Assembly (NCBI GenBank): GCA_019918135.1
Contig: WBZZ01001156.1
Location: 177,001-241,000 of the forward strand
DNA from: Paulinella micropora
Taxonomy: Eukaryota; Cercozoa; Imbricatea; Euglyphida; Paulinellidae
Length of the DNA: 64,000 nucleotides
Direction of reading: 5' to 3'
Made by a program: the position numbers and the translations under genes. Under the pieces are notes generated by a model, which was not told the DNA's origin, made no database searches, and saw only the letters and a list, made by a program, of their open reading frames with translations. Shown piece after piece: positions 52,307 through 63,381 of this stretch (the first letter of the stretch is position 1; each line of letters opens with the position of its first letter).

Positions 52307-55300
52307 TTATCTTGTTGTTTCTATTATAACTACTTTTCCAGACTTCTCAATTCGCTTAGCGATCCTTAATTCTTCCTCAGTCTCTAACAAGTCAGCCAGT
52401 TCATTTTTACCCTTCTCAAATAAATCTGTGTTTTTAATACCAAGCCCGCAACTGATTACACTTAACATATTAGGTAAGTTTAAGGCATTCTTCGGCTCAT
52501 AATTCATACTAAATCCTTTTACTTTCATACAGGCTTTGCCGTTATCTAATAAGTATCCGTAGCACTTTGCCCCGCCTCCAACGAAGGTCTTTATCTTGGC
52601 TCCCTTTAATTCATCTGTCCAGTCCCCGAGTAGTTTGCCCGTCTTTACATCATCTTCGCCTTTCGTCAGGTCTGTGGTATATATTACACTATCCGTATCG
52701 TGGTATAGAATTCTCCTGCCTAGTCTGTCCATCATCTCATAAAGTCTCATTCTCGCGTGGCAGGTAGTAAATAGAGCAACTACAATATTTGTCTTAATCG
52801 GGTCGCTGACCGCATCCTGTTTTAAATCATAACTGGCCTCTATTATTTCGTCGTTGATTATGTTAATATTTATGTTATCCACTGATTTATCGTTCATTAG
52901 TTTGTATAGGGTTTCCTTATCCCTTATCATTTTGTTTTGTTTTTTGTTCTGCTTCTCTCCAAACTTACCCCACAAGGAGTTCAAGCACAACTTAGCCACC
53001 GCACGGCGACCTGAGTTTTCTTCTATTTTGTTTTCATCCATCTTAACACCCATTTTGATTTCCATACTGCTTATGTAGTTTTGTTTCTCCTCGGCCGTAT
53101 TGCATCCTGCTGGATATCCGCTTGATTCCTGCTTAACCTTCAAGAATGTTTTTATGTGTTCCTTGAATAGGCTACTGCTCTGTTCTTTCCAGTGCCATAC
53201 TTCATATACTTTCATTAACTTATACCCTTTATCTAAGGCCTTGTAAATTTCTGGAGTTGCCCAAGTTCCTGTTATTGCCCGCTCATTGTCGGTGTGCTTG
53301 CATTCGCCGTGGTGCTCAGTCATCCCGCACTTATCGCATAAGTAATACATCATCTTGCCTCTGTCCGCTTTTGGTAAGACTGGGTGTAGTAATCCTCTCG
53401 GCGGTAGCATCTTAACCTTAGCCACTCCGAAATATTCCTTTTTTATTATTTTGTTTCGCATATCTTTTCGTTCCACAGCATCATTTGGTCTGATGATTTC
53501 GTGGTGCCCGCTAGGGTAAAGGTCATAGTACATAACGGTCGGATAGAGTGAGCATATGTCAATGTATTTCGCGTATTCGTCGCTGTGTCGTGATTTCCAA
53601 TACAATGTTAGAGCATTCGTTCTACCTCCAAACATTGCTTGTCGTGGGTTTAATCCTTCTTGTTCCATAATTCGTTCGTTGGTATCCTCGGCCAGTCTTT
53701 CACTGGTTTTCATCAGGCTCCAATCACATTCCCAGACACTTATTACTTTTACCTGTTGTCTCAGTTGTTTTTCTCTTCTCATTGTTTCCTTGTATAGTTC
53801 GCCCATAGTCTTATTTTTCTTGGCATTCATTGCATTGCCGTTCCAACACTTCTGACAGCCGTGCCAATGACACCCGTAAAACTCATAAGCGATTTTGTTT
53901 TTCTCGTCCCAGCCATCCACATATATTTTTGATTGCCCGAGTTGAAACATTTTTTCACCTCCGTTGAAGGCATGCTTAATGTCTGTTTTGTCTAGTCTGC
54001 TTCTGTAGGCTAACCATTCAACACAAGCCCTTGAAGCCATCCTGTTTTGTTTTTCCGCTTTCAATACCGCAATTGAATTAACAGGCATAAACTTAGCACG
54101 ATACAGAGCCATAACACAACTCGCAATAGTTGTATATTGAAACGGGTCAATACCGAATTCAAGAAACTGCTTTCTAAAATCTATACAACCCTTTCTAAGT
54201 ATATCAACATCGCTATGACAATACTCAGCGATTTCCTTCGCCATATCAAAGTGGTTGTGATTATTAACCTGTTGTTCATACCATTCTAAAAACTCCTTTC
54301 TCTTATCTCCTCGCATAGTGTCGTAGCCGTAATGTTTCTTGTGTGGCATAACCCCAACATAGTTTTTGTTCTTGTCTGTGTTGAAGAAGTGCGGGAAGAA
54401 ACCTTTCTTAAGTTCTGTTAGTCCGAATGTCTTTGGAAAGTCAGACAATGGCATCGTAAGGAAACTCAAATTATCAATGAAGCGGTATTTCTTATGTGTC
54501 ATCATCATTATCTTACCGCCTTGGTAAATGACAAATGGTGTCTGTTTGTTATCTACAAGCCACTTAAGAATAAACTGACAATCATAACCGCGAGCATTGT
54601 GTGCGATAAAGGTAAATCCGCTGTGCTTAGTGTCAAAAGACCAATTACAAAAGTCTTGAATGTTCTTATGTATAATAGGCGGTTCCTTAGCATCATAATA
54701 CTGGCTTTCAGCATAATTTACAATGTGTTCGCCTGTGTCCTGTGTCGCTTCAAAGTCAAAGAATATGTATTGCTCTGACGGCGGTAGGATTTCTTTTTTA
54801 GCTTTTTCACATTGGTGTTCAAGCGGTTTCACTAGTTTGCAATTTCTGCATTTCGCATATCCGCATTTGTGTTCATCTTTCTTCCTGTAATTCAGCCCGC
54901 ACGATTTACATTTCGCTTTAACATCGCAGTTTGTTGTCCTGTGATTATTAAAGCATTCAGTGTTTGGAAACTTTCTATTACACTTCTCACATTCTTTCCA
55001 CTGGCTCTTGTCGTTTATTCCCTTACATCCCTTGGTTTCGCAGATACTACATTTGGCGTCGCAGGCATGTCTTTCCATATACCCTCTTAGACACAACTCG
55101 CAGAAATTCTTTTTTCCTAGCATAGACTTCATGTTAGTTATGGCATCGTAATGTCCTTCAGTCTTTAGAATGTAAAGGTTAGTCAGCCGTTCGCCGTTCG
55201 CATCAAGTAGTTCTGTTTTATAAATGATTTTGTCAGGGAATTCAACAATAACCAGATTGTATTTAATGTGATTAGCGAATGTATTAATTTCTTGTATCCC

Positions 55301-56175
55301 ACACACATCCTTAATAACTTTCGCTTCATCGTGTAAAGACTCAGCCATTTCCTGCTGTACCTTCTCCCCATTAATATTGTTTTGTATTTTTGATGTTTTT
55401 CAATTTTTGCTTTGACTACAACGATTGCTCGTGCTAGGCATAAGTTATCGCTATTAGTAATACAGATTACTCCTTTCTTTCTATATACATCCAGTTTGTT
55501 CAAAACCTGTAGCCTTGCCCCGCCCGTAGGCATTTTAACAGACTTTAATACAAACTTTAATTTATCAAAGTTGGTGCCACTTTCATCTATATAAAGACTT
55601 TCATTGCTTTGAAATATTGACGACAATCTTTCTACAACTTTTTCAACCGAGATTTCATTGACATAATGTGGGCCTGTAGATACTTTGCCATAATAATCTA
55701 CAAACTCAATACCTACATCAACCTTATCTCTTTGCCCCTGTCGTTTTAAAAAGTCGTTCAATATGATTTCAATAAATCTTATTACATCTCGCATAGTGAA
55801 AGACCGAAAGTTTCCATTCAACACAACCCTGTAAATACTTTCGTTTATTCCAAGTTTGTGCTCCTTTCTGTCGTCTCGCTTGATTTCGTAATTGCCATAT
55901 CGCATCAAGTCTCTGACATTTTCCTTGATTTCTTTTTTCTCTTCAATCGTAGGTAAAGGTGGCGCTATTGGTATAGCATGGTGTTCGAAATACACCGCAC
56001 CTCTTACTTGGTTCAAGTAGTTTTGGGCAGTCAGTGTATCAATTTTATACCCCCTTACCTTCGGTTTGATATATAGCACATCCCGACCCCTGACAGACTT
56101 GATTTCGTAATTTATCTTATATTCCCTTAATCTATCCAACCTGTAGACCTTGCCGTTATACGTGTGTGTCTCCAT
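52307..56175 (-). pseudogene. polB: Protein-primed DNA polymerase B region
   Basis: The main part (about 1013 residues) has all family-B motifs: Exo I FFDFEATQD (about residue 196), Exo II FIAHNARGYDCQF (247), Exo III YCHSDVDIL (376), motif A YIDICSLYP (595), motif B KLCLNSLWGKFG (786) and motif C YHDTDSVIY (882). A Cys/His-rich segment lies at 83-180. The Polinton-typical nuclease-like YGCHWHGCQKC lies at about 491. Upstream, toward 56175, is an N-terminal part with GVICITNSDNLCLARAIVVV, the region that in such polymerases precedes the exonuclease and may include the terminal-protein function. About one break, or a natural frame change, separates the parts in both copies. Confidence 0.9.
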
Positions 56176-56317
56176 GTTTGATAAATATATCTAAGGAAAT
56201 ATAATTTTATAAAATTAAAATAATTTCTCCTTCTCAAATGTGGGGTGTGTCCTGTGTCCCTGTGTGCCTCTATATAGTGTTGTGTCCTTGTCTTTAACAT
56301 AAAATTCGCCCATACCC

Positions 56318-56344
56318 CCGTCGGAATTGAAATCATTCCGACGG
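56318..56344. repeat. 10-bp inverted repeat upstream of the polymerase gene
   Basis: CCGTCGGAAT and ATTCCGACGG around the 7-base loop TGAAATC. It lies between two minus-strand genes, the right-end gene and the polymerase. It may form the 3' hairpin of the former or an operator for the latter. It is present in both Polinton copies. Confidence 0.45.
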
Positions 56345-56360
56345 CGAAATTGTTGTACGG

Positions 56361-56881
56361 CTATGCTATGCTAGCAAAACCCATAAATCCTATTAATCTT
56401 TTGTCTTTCCAAGTCTGATTGTACTTGCTATATCCTGAACCGCAATGACAATTATTTTCCATATAACCACACATACTACATCTTTCGTCTTCTTCTTTCT
56501 TAACTTGTTCAATCTTAGATTTTAACAACTCTACGTTTTCTTTATGTTTATTAGATTTCTTATCTTACATTTACTTCCATTTGTAATCTCTGCTCCACAT
56601 TCACAAATATAACTTTTGATTATCCATTTCTTAATTTTTTCATTTTTAATTGCTTTTCTTTCACTGTCGTAGTTTATTTTCCATTCTTCATATTTAGGTA
56701 TTACAAATTCTTTATGATATTTATTTGCTTCTTCCAATGCTTGCTCTTTTGATTTGCCTTTTCCTATGCAGAAACTCTTACACATAACTTTTCCTCCTTC
56801 TCTCCATTGAACTTTCACCATAGGTCTTTTTTCATTATTCTTAACCATTACACAACCTTTTGAAATCCTGAATGTTGTCAT
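56361..56881 (-). pseudogene. AP2-like DNA-binding-type protein with cysteine-rich tail, next to the right repeat
   Basis: It starts at 56881 after CACATATATAGG. The N-terminal domain (VKVQWREGGKVMCKSF, KSKEQALEEANKYHKE) resembles the gene beside the left repeat. It then carries YICECGAEITNGSKC and, toward the end, CSMCGYMENNCHCGSGY, both likely zinc sites. The region is broken at about one place. The paired position at both ends, reading inward, is notable. Confidence 0.5.
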
Positions 56882-56931
56882 CCTATATATGTGTCTTTAT
56901 AATTATTTAAATAGAAATTAACTTTGAAGAC

Positions 56932-57283
56932 TAAGGCTAATTTGCTTACAATTGCTTTCTGTATTGTTTGTTTGCGAAATGAAGAGGAGAGCCGTTTCTA
57001 TTGCCTTTTTGCTGGAAACAGAAAAACAAAAAAACGTTTTTTTGATTTTTTGGTTTTTTATTATTTTGCTTAATTTCTTTAATTATCGTGATGTCTTGAA
57101 GATGTCTTGAAGAATGTCTTGAAATAATAAACTATGAATAGGAAGAGAGATTTTTGATGAAATTGTGAATGAGTGATTTTTTTGTGAAAAATACTACTTT
57201 CAATAGGAAGGCCGTTGGAGCCGTTTTGATTTCAACGGAGGTATGTATTGAACACCTGTGCCCAAGTGGCACCCTATACTACT
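56932..57283 (-). repeat. Right terminal inverted repeat of Polinton copy 2
   Basis: 352 bp, the reverse complement of 36466-36817 with about five substitutions. It ends CCCTATACTACT directly before the CCCACC duplication. Confidence 0.93.
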
Positions 57284-58320
57284 CCCACCTTCGACACCGG
57301 CTTTGCCCGCTGACTCTGCGACTTCGAAGCGACGCACGAAGAAGAAGGATTCGAAACGCAAGTGATGATCTGCTTGAATATGTTGCCACGTACCGGACTA
57401 TTGACTCCTTGCTCGTTTGGAGGGTGACTTCGTTCTTCGCACCGGGGGGGGGGGGGACCTGAGTATTTCAATAGTCATAGTGTTACTAAGGAATAATAAT
57501 TTACAAACTGTTTTGATCACGGCGAATATTATCCACCTATTGGCTTTCACTTTGTGTGACTGAACTGCAATCATGTACTTTCATGATCGCCCTCATACTG
57601 CTATGCATCATATGTATCTTTGTCATACTTATCATGTAATGCGGCCCTCGACCTCATATCGTTGCTTTAATCAATGGCATTTGTTGTCATTTATTGAATA
57701 TACGGATATAGAGTCCGGGGGAGGCATTATACCACTAGATGGCATAATAGATAGATATAGGAATAGGACTCAATATCATTAAACGTTTTAATTATTAGAT
57801 ATTAGTTTGTCGGACACGTGATCATAATTATTTACAACGGACTAAGTAATGCCGATTTTACTTGTCTGGATTGCTTATAGTAACGGATCATAACGATACC
57901 GCATATTGCGGACAATATCAGGACTTTTCTCCTGACTTGCATTTTATAAGCTCTTGCGATATCATACTTGCTTATATGCACCACTCAGTACACTCACCTC
58001 TATTGCTGTGATATTTGGTTGTGCACTGGTAACATAAATATACTGACAGGCATATTTCGGTGATTGTATTATTCCATGATCTCATTGCTATCGATCTAGA
58101 TATATAAATTGGTACGGCTTATCATAGTTACATTGACTGCTCTATTCCGGCTTCATATGTGATACTGTTTCATTATTGCATTTAACACAATTCTATACAC
58201 CAAGTTGTATACGAGACAAGTTGTTTATTGTAAAGACTGAGATACGGAATTCAGTTTTCAGTGTCATTAAAGTAAATACTACTTACTTCGTAAGTGTCTG
58301 TCCGATTGTCTGTTAGCACA
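57284..58320 (+). mobile_element. Copia fragment C, right piece: end of pol region, G tract and probable 3' LTR
   Basis: After the duplicated CCCACC (57284-57289) about 150 bases of remaining element precede a tract of 13 G (57444-57456). This occupies the polypurine-tract position. From about 57460 the sequence becomes AT-rich and non-coding for some 850 bases, as expected for a 3' LTR. Its right edge is not fixed; 58310-58320 is a rough limit because no second LTR is in the window. Confidence 0.55.
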
Positions 58321-58760
58321 GACATACAACTACAAGTGATCAAGTCCGGATGTCTGATCTTGGGGGCCCGTTGCAACAACCAAGACATTTCAAACACAAA
58401 CACAAACACAATGCAAACAAGACAAAAACAAGCACAAGTGAAAAGAGAAGAAGGCTGACTGGTTGGTGCTTTGTCTTGCAACGACTCATCCCAGGTCACA
58501 TCCTGTGGCAGTTTGGCCTTGTTGCCCGCATGCAAACACTTGACCTCTGCAAGGGAAACGCGTTCTGCCTGTTGCTTGTTTGGATCAAACACACTCACTT
58601 GCCACATTCTGCCTGTTGGAGTACTAGTAGAACCAAACTTGCTGACCAAACCGAGGCTTGAGCCTCCAATCTTGGTGTCAGTCTCAACCAAAGGACTGTT
58701 CGAGACAAACAGCTCAAGCTTCTCACTTACCCACCAGTGCAAATGTTCAAAGCCTTGTTG
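58321..58760 (-). CDS. Possible exon of an unrecognised host gene
   Basis: A minus-strand frame with coding-like composition (EKLELFVSNSPLVETDTKIG, GRMWQVSVFDPNKQQAERVS, KLPQDVTWDESLQDKAPTSQ) spans about 58440-58745. It is followed by a Val/Phe-rich stretch that looks like intron translation. There is no convincing ATG; a stop lies shortly upstream, so an upstream splice acceptor would be needed. No family is recognised. Confidence 0.3.
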
Positions 58761-59352
58761 ATGCTCTTGTCAGACATCAGCTCAAAGTGACTTTGGAGAG
58801 TGTGGACAACACAGCAACGAAGCAAAACTGTCCAAAAAGACTTTTTTGCTCAATCAAAAACAAAAACGATTGGCCTGAAGCAAAACCCCTGTTTTTTTTT
58901 TCGAAATCATAACGAGGGGCCAGCCGATTCCATAAAAACAAAATGTCTGGGAAAGGGCCAATTGGTCAGTTCCAGATAATCGAACTTGAAAACGAACTGT
59001 CCAAAGTGGTTTTGGGCAGTGGTGGCACCAGAAAAATGTTTGGGTTCCGACCGTTTCTGGTACCTTTCCTCAAAAAAGGTACCTTTCCTCACTGAGGAGC
59101 CACTTTGAAGCGATGGCGAAAGAGCTTCAAACCCTTCCTCGTCGACCAGACTGCATGGTGATCTGCCAAACTGACCTGAAACTTCGTAAAAGTTTTACAA
59201 GTACACTGCCCAACCTTGCTTTCCACAGGCATGAAAAAAAAATGTTTGTCTAGGTGATTTTCTTGGTTTCGGATTCAAAGCATGGTTAAAAATCTTTGCT
59301 CCAGACCGACTTCATCGATTCTGGTCCAAAATGACAACTGTAAAAAATCAAG
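58761..59352. other. Region without a clear gene; dispersed repeat
   Basis: The segment 59005-59060 (GGTTTTGGGC, GTGGTGGCACCAGA, CCGACCGTTTCTG) recurs at 63579-63632. A short tandem GGTACCTTTCCTC lies near 59060-59090. No protein domain is seen. Confidence 0.5.
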
Positions 59353-62300
59353 ATGGGAGTTTTCGTAAGTTGAACAGCTTTCAGACCAGAACTTTGATTG
59401 GCGAAGGCAAAGAAGGTTTTGCATATTTTTTTTTTCGTCATGCTTCAGCATGGACGACGGTTTGTGAAATGGGAACTGGATCTTTGTTTGGAGCTGAAAT
59501 ATCGCGGTCTGAGTCGCGAAGGAATTCAAGTTTTGTCTGACGCGGGGAGAGTTTTACCTTTAAGGAGTTTCGATCGGCAGCGTAGCACTCGACTTTAAGA
59601 AATTGAAAAACAATTAAGGTAAAAACACGTGTTCCAACTTCAGTTTTTGCTGTTAATGATCAGAAAGCATGTTTGATCGTTCTGTCTGTCTTACTGTTTG
59701 ATAAAACCGGACTCGACGATGAAGTGCTTTTATGCATAAAAGCACAGCATTTTGTTTTTCAAATGTGGTCCTTTTATGCATAAAAGGACAACATTGAAAA
59801 AGCCAAATGAGTTGTTTTTACATGGGAAAATTGATCACCCCTCGTCTTGCTGGGGGACGAATCGTTCATGAAGTGAATCTGAAATGGGTCGCCGTGCCAC
59901 CGTGGTCGCCAACGAGTACCACTTTGGTTTTTCCCTTGCATGTACAACTTCAGTGCATTCAAGAACCCACAGCTTTAATTACTGGTTTGCTCCGGGCTTC
60001 GCCCGGAGTTAACCGCCGTTAAAGTTCCGAGGAGACGTTTCGTTTTCATGGTAGTCCGGTCGGCACGGCGTAGCCGTGCCGGCGGAGCCGGCACGTGTTT
60101 GATCCGGCGTCTGGTTTGGCCTACGTTGGAAAGTTGGGAAGATTGGAAGATCTTCCCAACTTTCAAACTCCCGCCCACCCTTCCCTTGTTTTGTTTTGGT
60201 TTGTCCTTTGCTTCTGTCTGCTCTGGACTTCTGGTGGCGTTCTGGTGATCGCTGGTGGCCTCCGCTGCTTCCGCTCGCTCCGCCTTTGATGCGTCTCCCT
60301 TGGACTGTTTTGGTGCTACCTTCGGTTGTTGCCGTGAACAACTAGTCACTAGGTTGGCCTGCTCGTCGTGCTTGGTGCCTTCCCTCGTTTAGTGTAGGTT
60401 TGTTCCGGTCTAAGGGATTGTTCCGTCACTCTAAGGTTAGTCTGCCGTCCGCTCTCCCCTCCTCAGCCCGGTTTCTCTGTCCGGCTTTAATGGATAGTAT
60501 TTTTTTCCGCCTTTTGTTTTACCCTTCCACTATCCCCTCCTCCACCCGGTCTTCTTAGTTGACTAGTAGAGCGTGCCGGTTTTTTGTAAAGTTCGGTTTC
60601 AGTACTCAAGTTTTTCGGTGCGGCTGTCTGTGTCCCGAGTGGACATCAGAGCCGCCAACTGTTAGTGTTTTGTAAACTTGAGTCCTGAATTATTTGAGCC
60701 TAGCCCCTTTCCCTCTACACTACTCCGACGAGTTCGGAAGGTTTAGGCAAATAAAGCTTTTCTGTTCTCATTCTAAGTAAATTCGAAACTACGATTCGGA
60801 AACTTTAACTGCATGCATGAATGAACCAAATGTTCCGCTAATGTATATGAAAACTTGGCCCGTAAGTGTACATGCTGTGCTTTGTCGGACAAAAGCAACA
60901 CAGAATGACTTGTTTTCTTCTTGTTAATTGAAGGCAGTTTTAGCACTGTGCAAGTAGTGTCAAGTCAGAAATGTGTTGTCAATTTACATGAACGATCCCT
61001 TTTGAAGGAACCAGGTGGGACTTTACTTCTACTTTGTTGGGTGAATTCGAAAAATGTTACATTCACTGACACATGTTACTGTGTTGCAAGTTTAAAATCT
61101 CCAATTCTTGCAATTGGAAGCTTGTTTTGTCTGTGACTTGTGCAGACAGGATGAAGCACGTCCAGACGTGCTGCGTTCAACTTGGTTCGACAATTTTGAG
61201 ACCATTTTAAAGTTCAGAAATGTAGGTGTCCCAAGACTGGGAACTGGGCCATACAATGATGGACTCTGGACTGTTGTGGGACAAATCGAGTCGAAGGTTG
61301 CCCGGTCCCCAAGCATGCTGATTGCTGCCTTTCAAGCAAATGCTTTTCCCGATGATTTGTTCAGCGATGCTGTTGTTGCACTTCCACGCAACCAAATGCA
61401 GGAACTTGAAAGCAACAACCCACACTGTCTGGACTTTTTCGAATTGTCTGCGTCCAAGGACTCAAACAGAATTCCCTTGAGACTACCCGAGCACCTTTCG
61501 ACCAATGGGCGCCCAGGCAACGAGGACACAGTGTTCAAGGGATTGCGGTTAGAAGACCAAAACATCGCTTCAAACAACGCTTTGATTCGCATGATGCAAA
61601 AGCTAGCGGCGAAGAGGAGAAGGGAAAACGCTGCTCGTTACAAGTTGTACACCGTTGATTCAAACATTTACAAAAGAATGTTCAAAGTAAGTTGTTGAGA
61701 AGCGTGTTGAGATGTGAAACTGGTTTGTGGATGATTGTGTGTTTGTGTGTGTGTGTGTGTTTGTTTAACTTTGCTCGTTTGCTTGTTTGTTTCGTTTTTT
61801 TGTTTGGTTTGTTTCTAGTTTGTTTGTTGCTTAGTTGGTTCGTCTTTTGTTTGCTTTGACGGATGGTTCAGGCAGTGTACGACCAGAGTGGGGGCTTTGG
61901 ACACCTGAAGAGTTGGATGTGTGTTTTCGTTGGGCACTGGCACATCCACAAGTTTCTTTGCATTTTGATTTGGCGAGAGTACAAGCGGCAGATCTTTGGT
62001 CCCTTGTGGCATGAATTGTTTCCATCCAAGAAATTTCGAACCAAACCACGTTTGAAAACCATTACCGCTGTGATGGCTTACCTTCGTCTGGCTTACCCGT
62101 ACGTACGGGCTGACATCGTGGACACTTACTATGACAACGCAACCCTACCAGCGCAAAAGCAGATTTTCGGAGGACTACTTTCGTTGTTTGAATGGTTTAT
62201 GCCCGTGGTACACCTTCGCCTTTCTTTCTGCACTTGAATTTGGTCTTTGCATGAACAGGCGCAGGACCTTGGCTCTGTGATTCGCGAAAACATGCCTTCT

Positions 62301-63381
62301 CAAGTTTTTGTGTACCTCCACAGATCACTGCACGTTCTTCTGCACTTCAAACCGAACGAGTACACTCATGTTTTGTGCATGCACTTGTTGATGTTAAACT
62401 ACTGGCGTCATCAAAATCATCCAGCATGGAAGGCTTTTCAGCATGACCCCCGAATCTTTTCTGAGGAGAAGTGTGAAGCCAACCTGAGCACTGTAGCGCG
62501 ACATTCGTTGTCGGACCCCATGCGTTTTGATCTTCAACATGTGGAGAAAACATTGTTGCTGGTAACCAACAGTCGACACAATCTTCATGAAAGTTGTGCA
62601 GACAGTGGTGCACAAAAGATCCAGCCACGGGGACCCGAAGTTGAAATCGCGTACAATTTTTAGTTGGAGCTTGTAGACAAGATTAAGCTCGGCACGGCAA
62701 CCATGTACCCTGTTGGTGCTGCTCAAGACTGGGACTCACAGGATGAGATGAAAAACAGGTTAGCACCGTTTGACCTCAAGCTGCAAGCGACCATGAAAGT
62801 AATTGCAAAGTTTCAACAAAACGTCCTTCGATGTCGGCGCCTCACTGTCTTGAACTGGCTCGTAACTTTTCGGGCGGCGATCGAGGACGGCATAGTTGAC
62901 GATCCAGACAAAACAGTGAAGGAATCGAGGCACAGGATCACGGGAATCACCAGCTTGCTCGAGCTAACAGCGGTGTGTCATCGGCGGGGTCGTCAAGCCA
63001 AGGTTCGGCGCATCAACAGCAGAATGAAAACAAAGGAAATACCGCAACTGGCAACTCCAGCCCGGCCCCCCACATGTTGCCTCGTAGGCGCCGGAGGCGC
63101 CTTGAAGGTGATGATGGACAGGCACAAGAAGAAGGGGATGAAACTGAAGGGATGGCAAACAGTGACACCGATTCACGTCGGACAGCGACAATGAGGATGA
63201 TTCTGATGCATGGCAGGAATCTGAGTCTAGCCAGCACTCAGGTGCTGGCGCAAGCCAGCAATCCCTGCGGCCGCCCGTCCGAGCTGCTGCACGAGCAGCA
63301 AGAGGAAACACTTGGATGGCACGCTACGCGGGAGATTACGACACTGATTCAACTAGTTCTAGGCGTGGCCATGCAGAGTAA
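59353..63381 (+). CDS. Multi-exon host gene, transposase-like features, probably decayed
   Basis: Four exons join in phase with GT-AG introns: 61146-61686, 61872-62207, 62259-62561 and 62664 to about 62970. Less certain upstream exons are ATG at 59353-59364, 59449 to about 59590 (FVKWELDLCLELKYRGLSRE), and about 59822-59985 (VNLKWVAVPPWSPTSTTLVF). The first main exon has STWFDNFETILKF. The next has FVGHWHIHKFLCILIWREYK, then KTITAVMAYLRLAYPYVRAD. The DNF and GHWH motifs recall transposase-like or DUF6589-like repeat proteins of protists, from memory. After about 62970 the coding-like reading moves through two more frames (SSAGSSSQGSAHQQQNEN, then SDSDNEDDSDAWQESE) to a stop at 63379-63381. 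Two frameshifts or unseen introns are therefore needed. In-frame TAA near 59595 also argues for decay or a different splice. Confidence 0.45.
59727..59786. repeat. Pair of 44-bp-spaced palindromes
   Basis: Two copies of CTTTTATGCATAAAAG at 59727-59742 and 59771-59786, centres exactly 44 bp apart. A degenerate CATTTTG...CAAATG palindrome lies midway. They are the same family as in the introns at 34.0 and 34.8 kb, and they lie in a likely intron of the plus-strand gene. Confidence 0.85.
59986..60780. other. Hairpin-rich insert-like region without a clear gene
   Basis: Four inverted repeats sit within 170 bases: CTCCGGGCTTCGCCCGGAG near 59991-60009, GGCACGGCGTAGCCGTGCC near 60063-60081, GTGCCGGCGGAGCCGGCAC near 60077-60095, and GAAAGTTGGGAAGA...TCTTCCCAACTTTC near 60130-60165. 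The remaining 600 bases are pyrimidine-rich on the plus strand. The block interrupts coding-like sequence and may be an intron or a small inserted element. No target duplication was found by eye. Confidence 0.4.
60781..61145. other. Probable short exon and intron upstream of the main exons
   Basis: NEPNVPLMYMKTWP is encoded around 60822-60864 and is followed by a strong donor GTAAGTG at 60862 onward. The acceptor TGACTTGTGCAG at 61134-61145 opens the next exon. The intron holds nothing recognisable. Confidence 0.35.
61687..61871 (+). other. Intron of the plus-strand gene, with TG microsatellite
   Basis: 185 bp, from GTAAGT to TTCAG, phase 0. Contains a TG run near 61743-61762 and repeated TTTGTTTG. 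Introns at 62208-62258 (51 bp) and 62562-62663 (102 bp) in the same gene also keep phase 0. Confidence 0.65.

Larger units (their letters stand above)
36466..57283. mobile_element. Polinton (Maverick) copy 2, full length, several late genes broken
   Basis: The element is 20,818 bp, flanked by the duplication CCCACC and bounded by 352-bp terminal inverted repeats that start AGTAGTATAGGG. It carries the Polinton hallmark set: retrovirus-type integrase, protein-primed polymerase B, packaging ATPase, adenovirus-type protease, and major and minor capsid proteins. Extra genes include two nucleases, a fibre region and small DNA-binding-like proteins. The ends are whole; the interior is a fossil with roughly six breaks in the virion and accessory genes. 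The terminal repeats differ at about five positions, so the insertion is recent. It is inserted inside the pol gene of copia C. Confidence 0.96.

Noticed and set aside
60349-60780. tRNA or 5S rRNA gene in the pyrimidine-rich stretch
   Set aside because: No cloverleaf, no A/B box pair and no conserved 5S internal motif could be found by eye.
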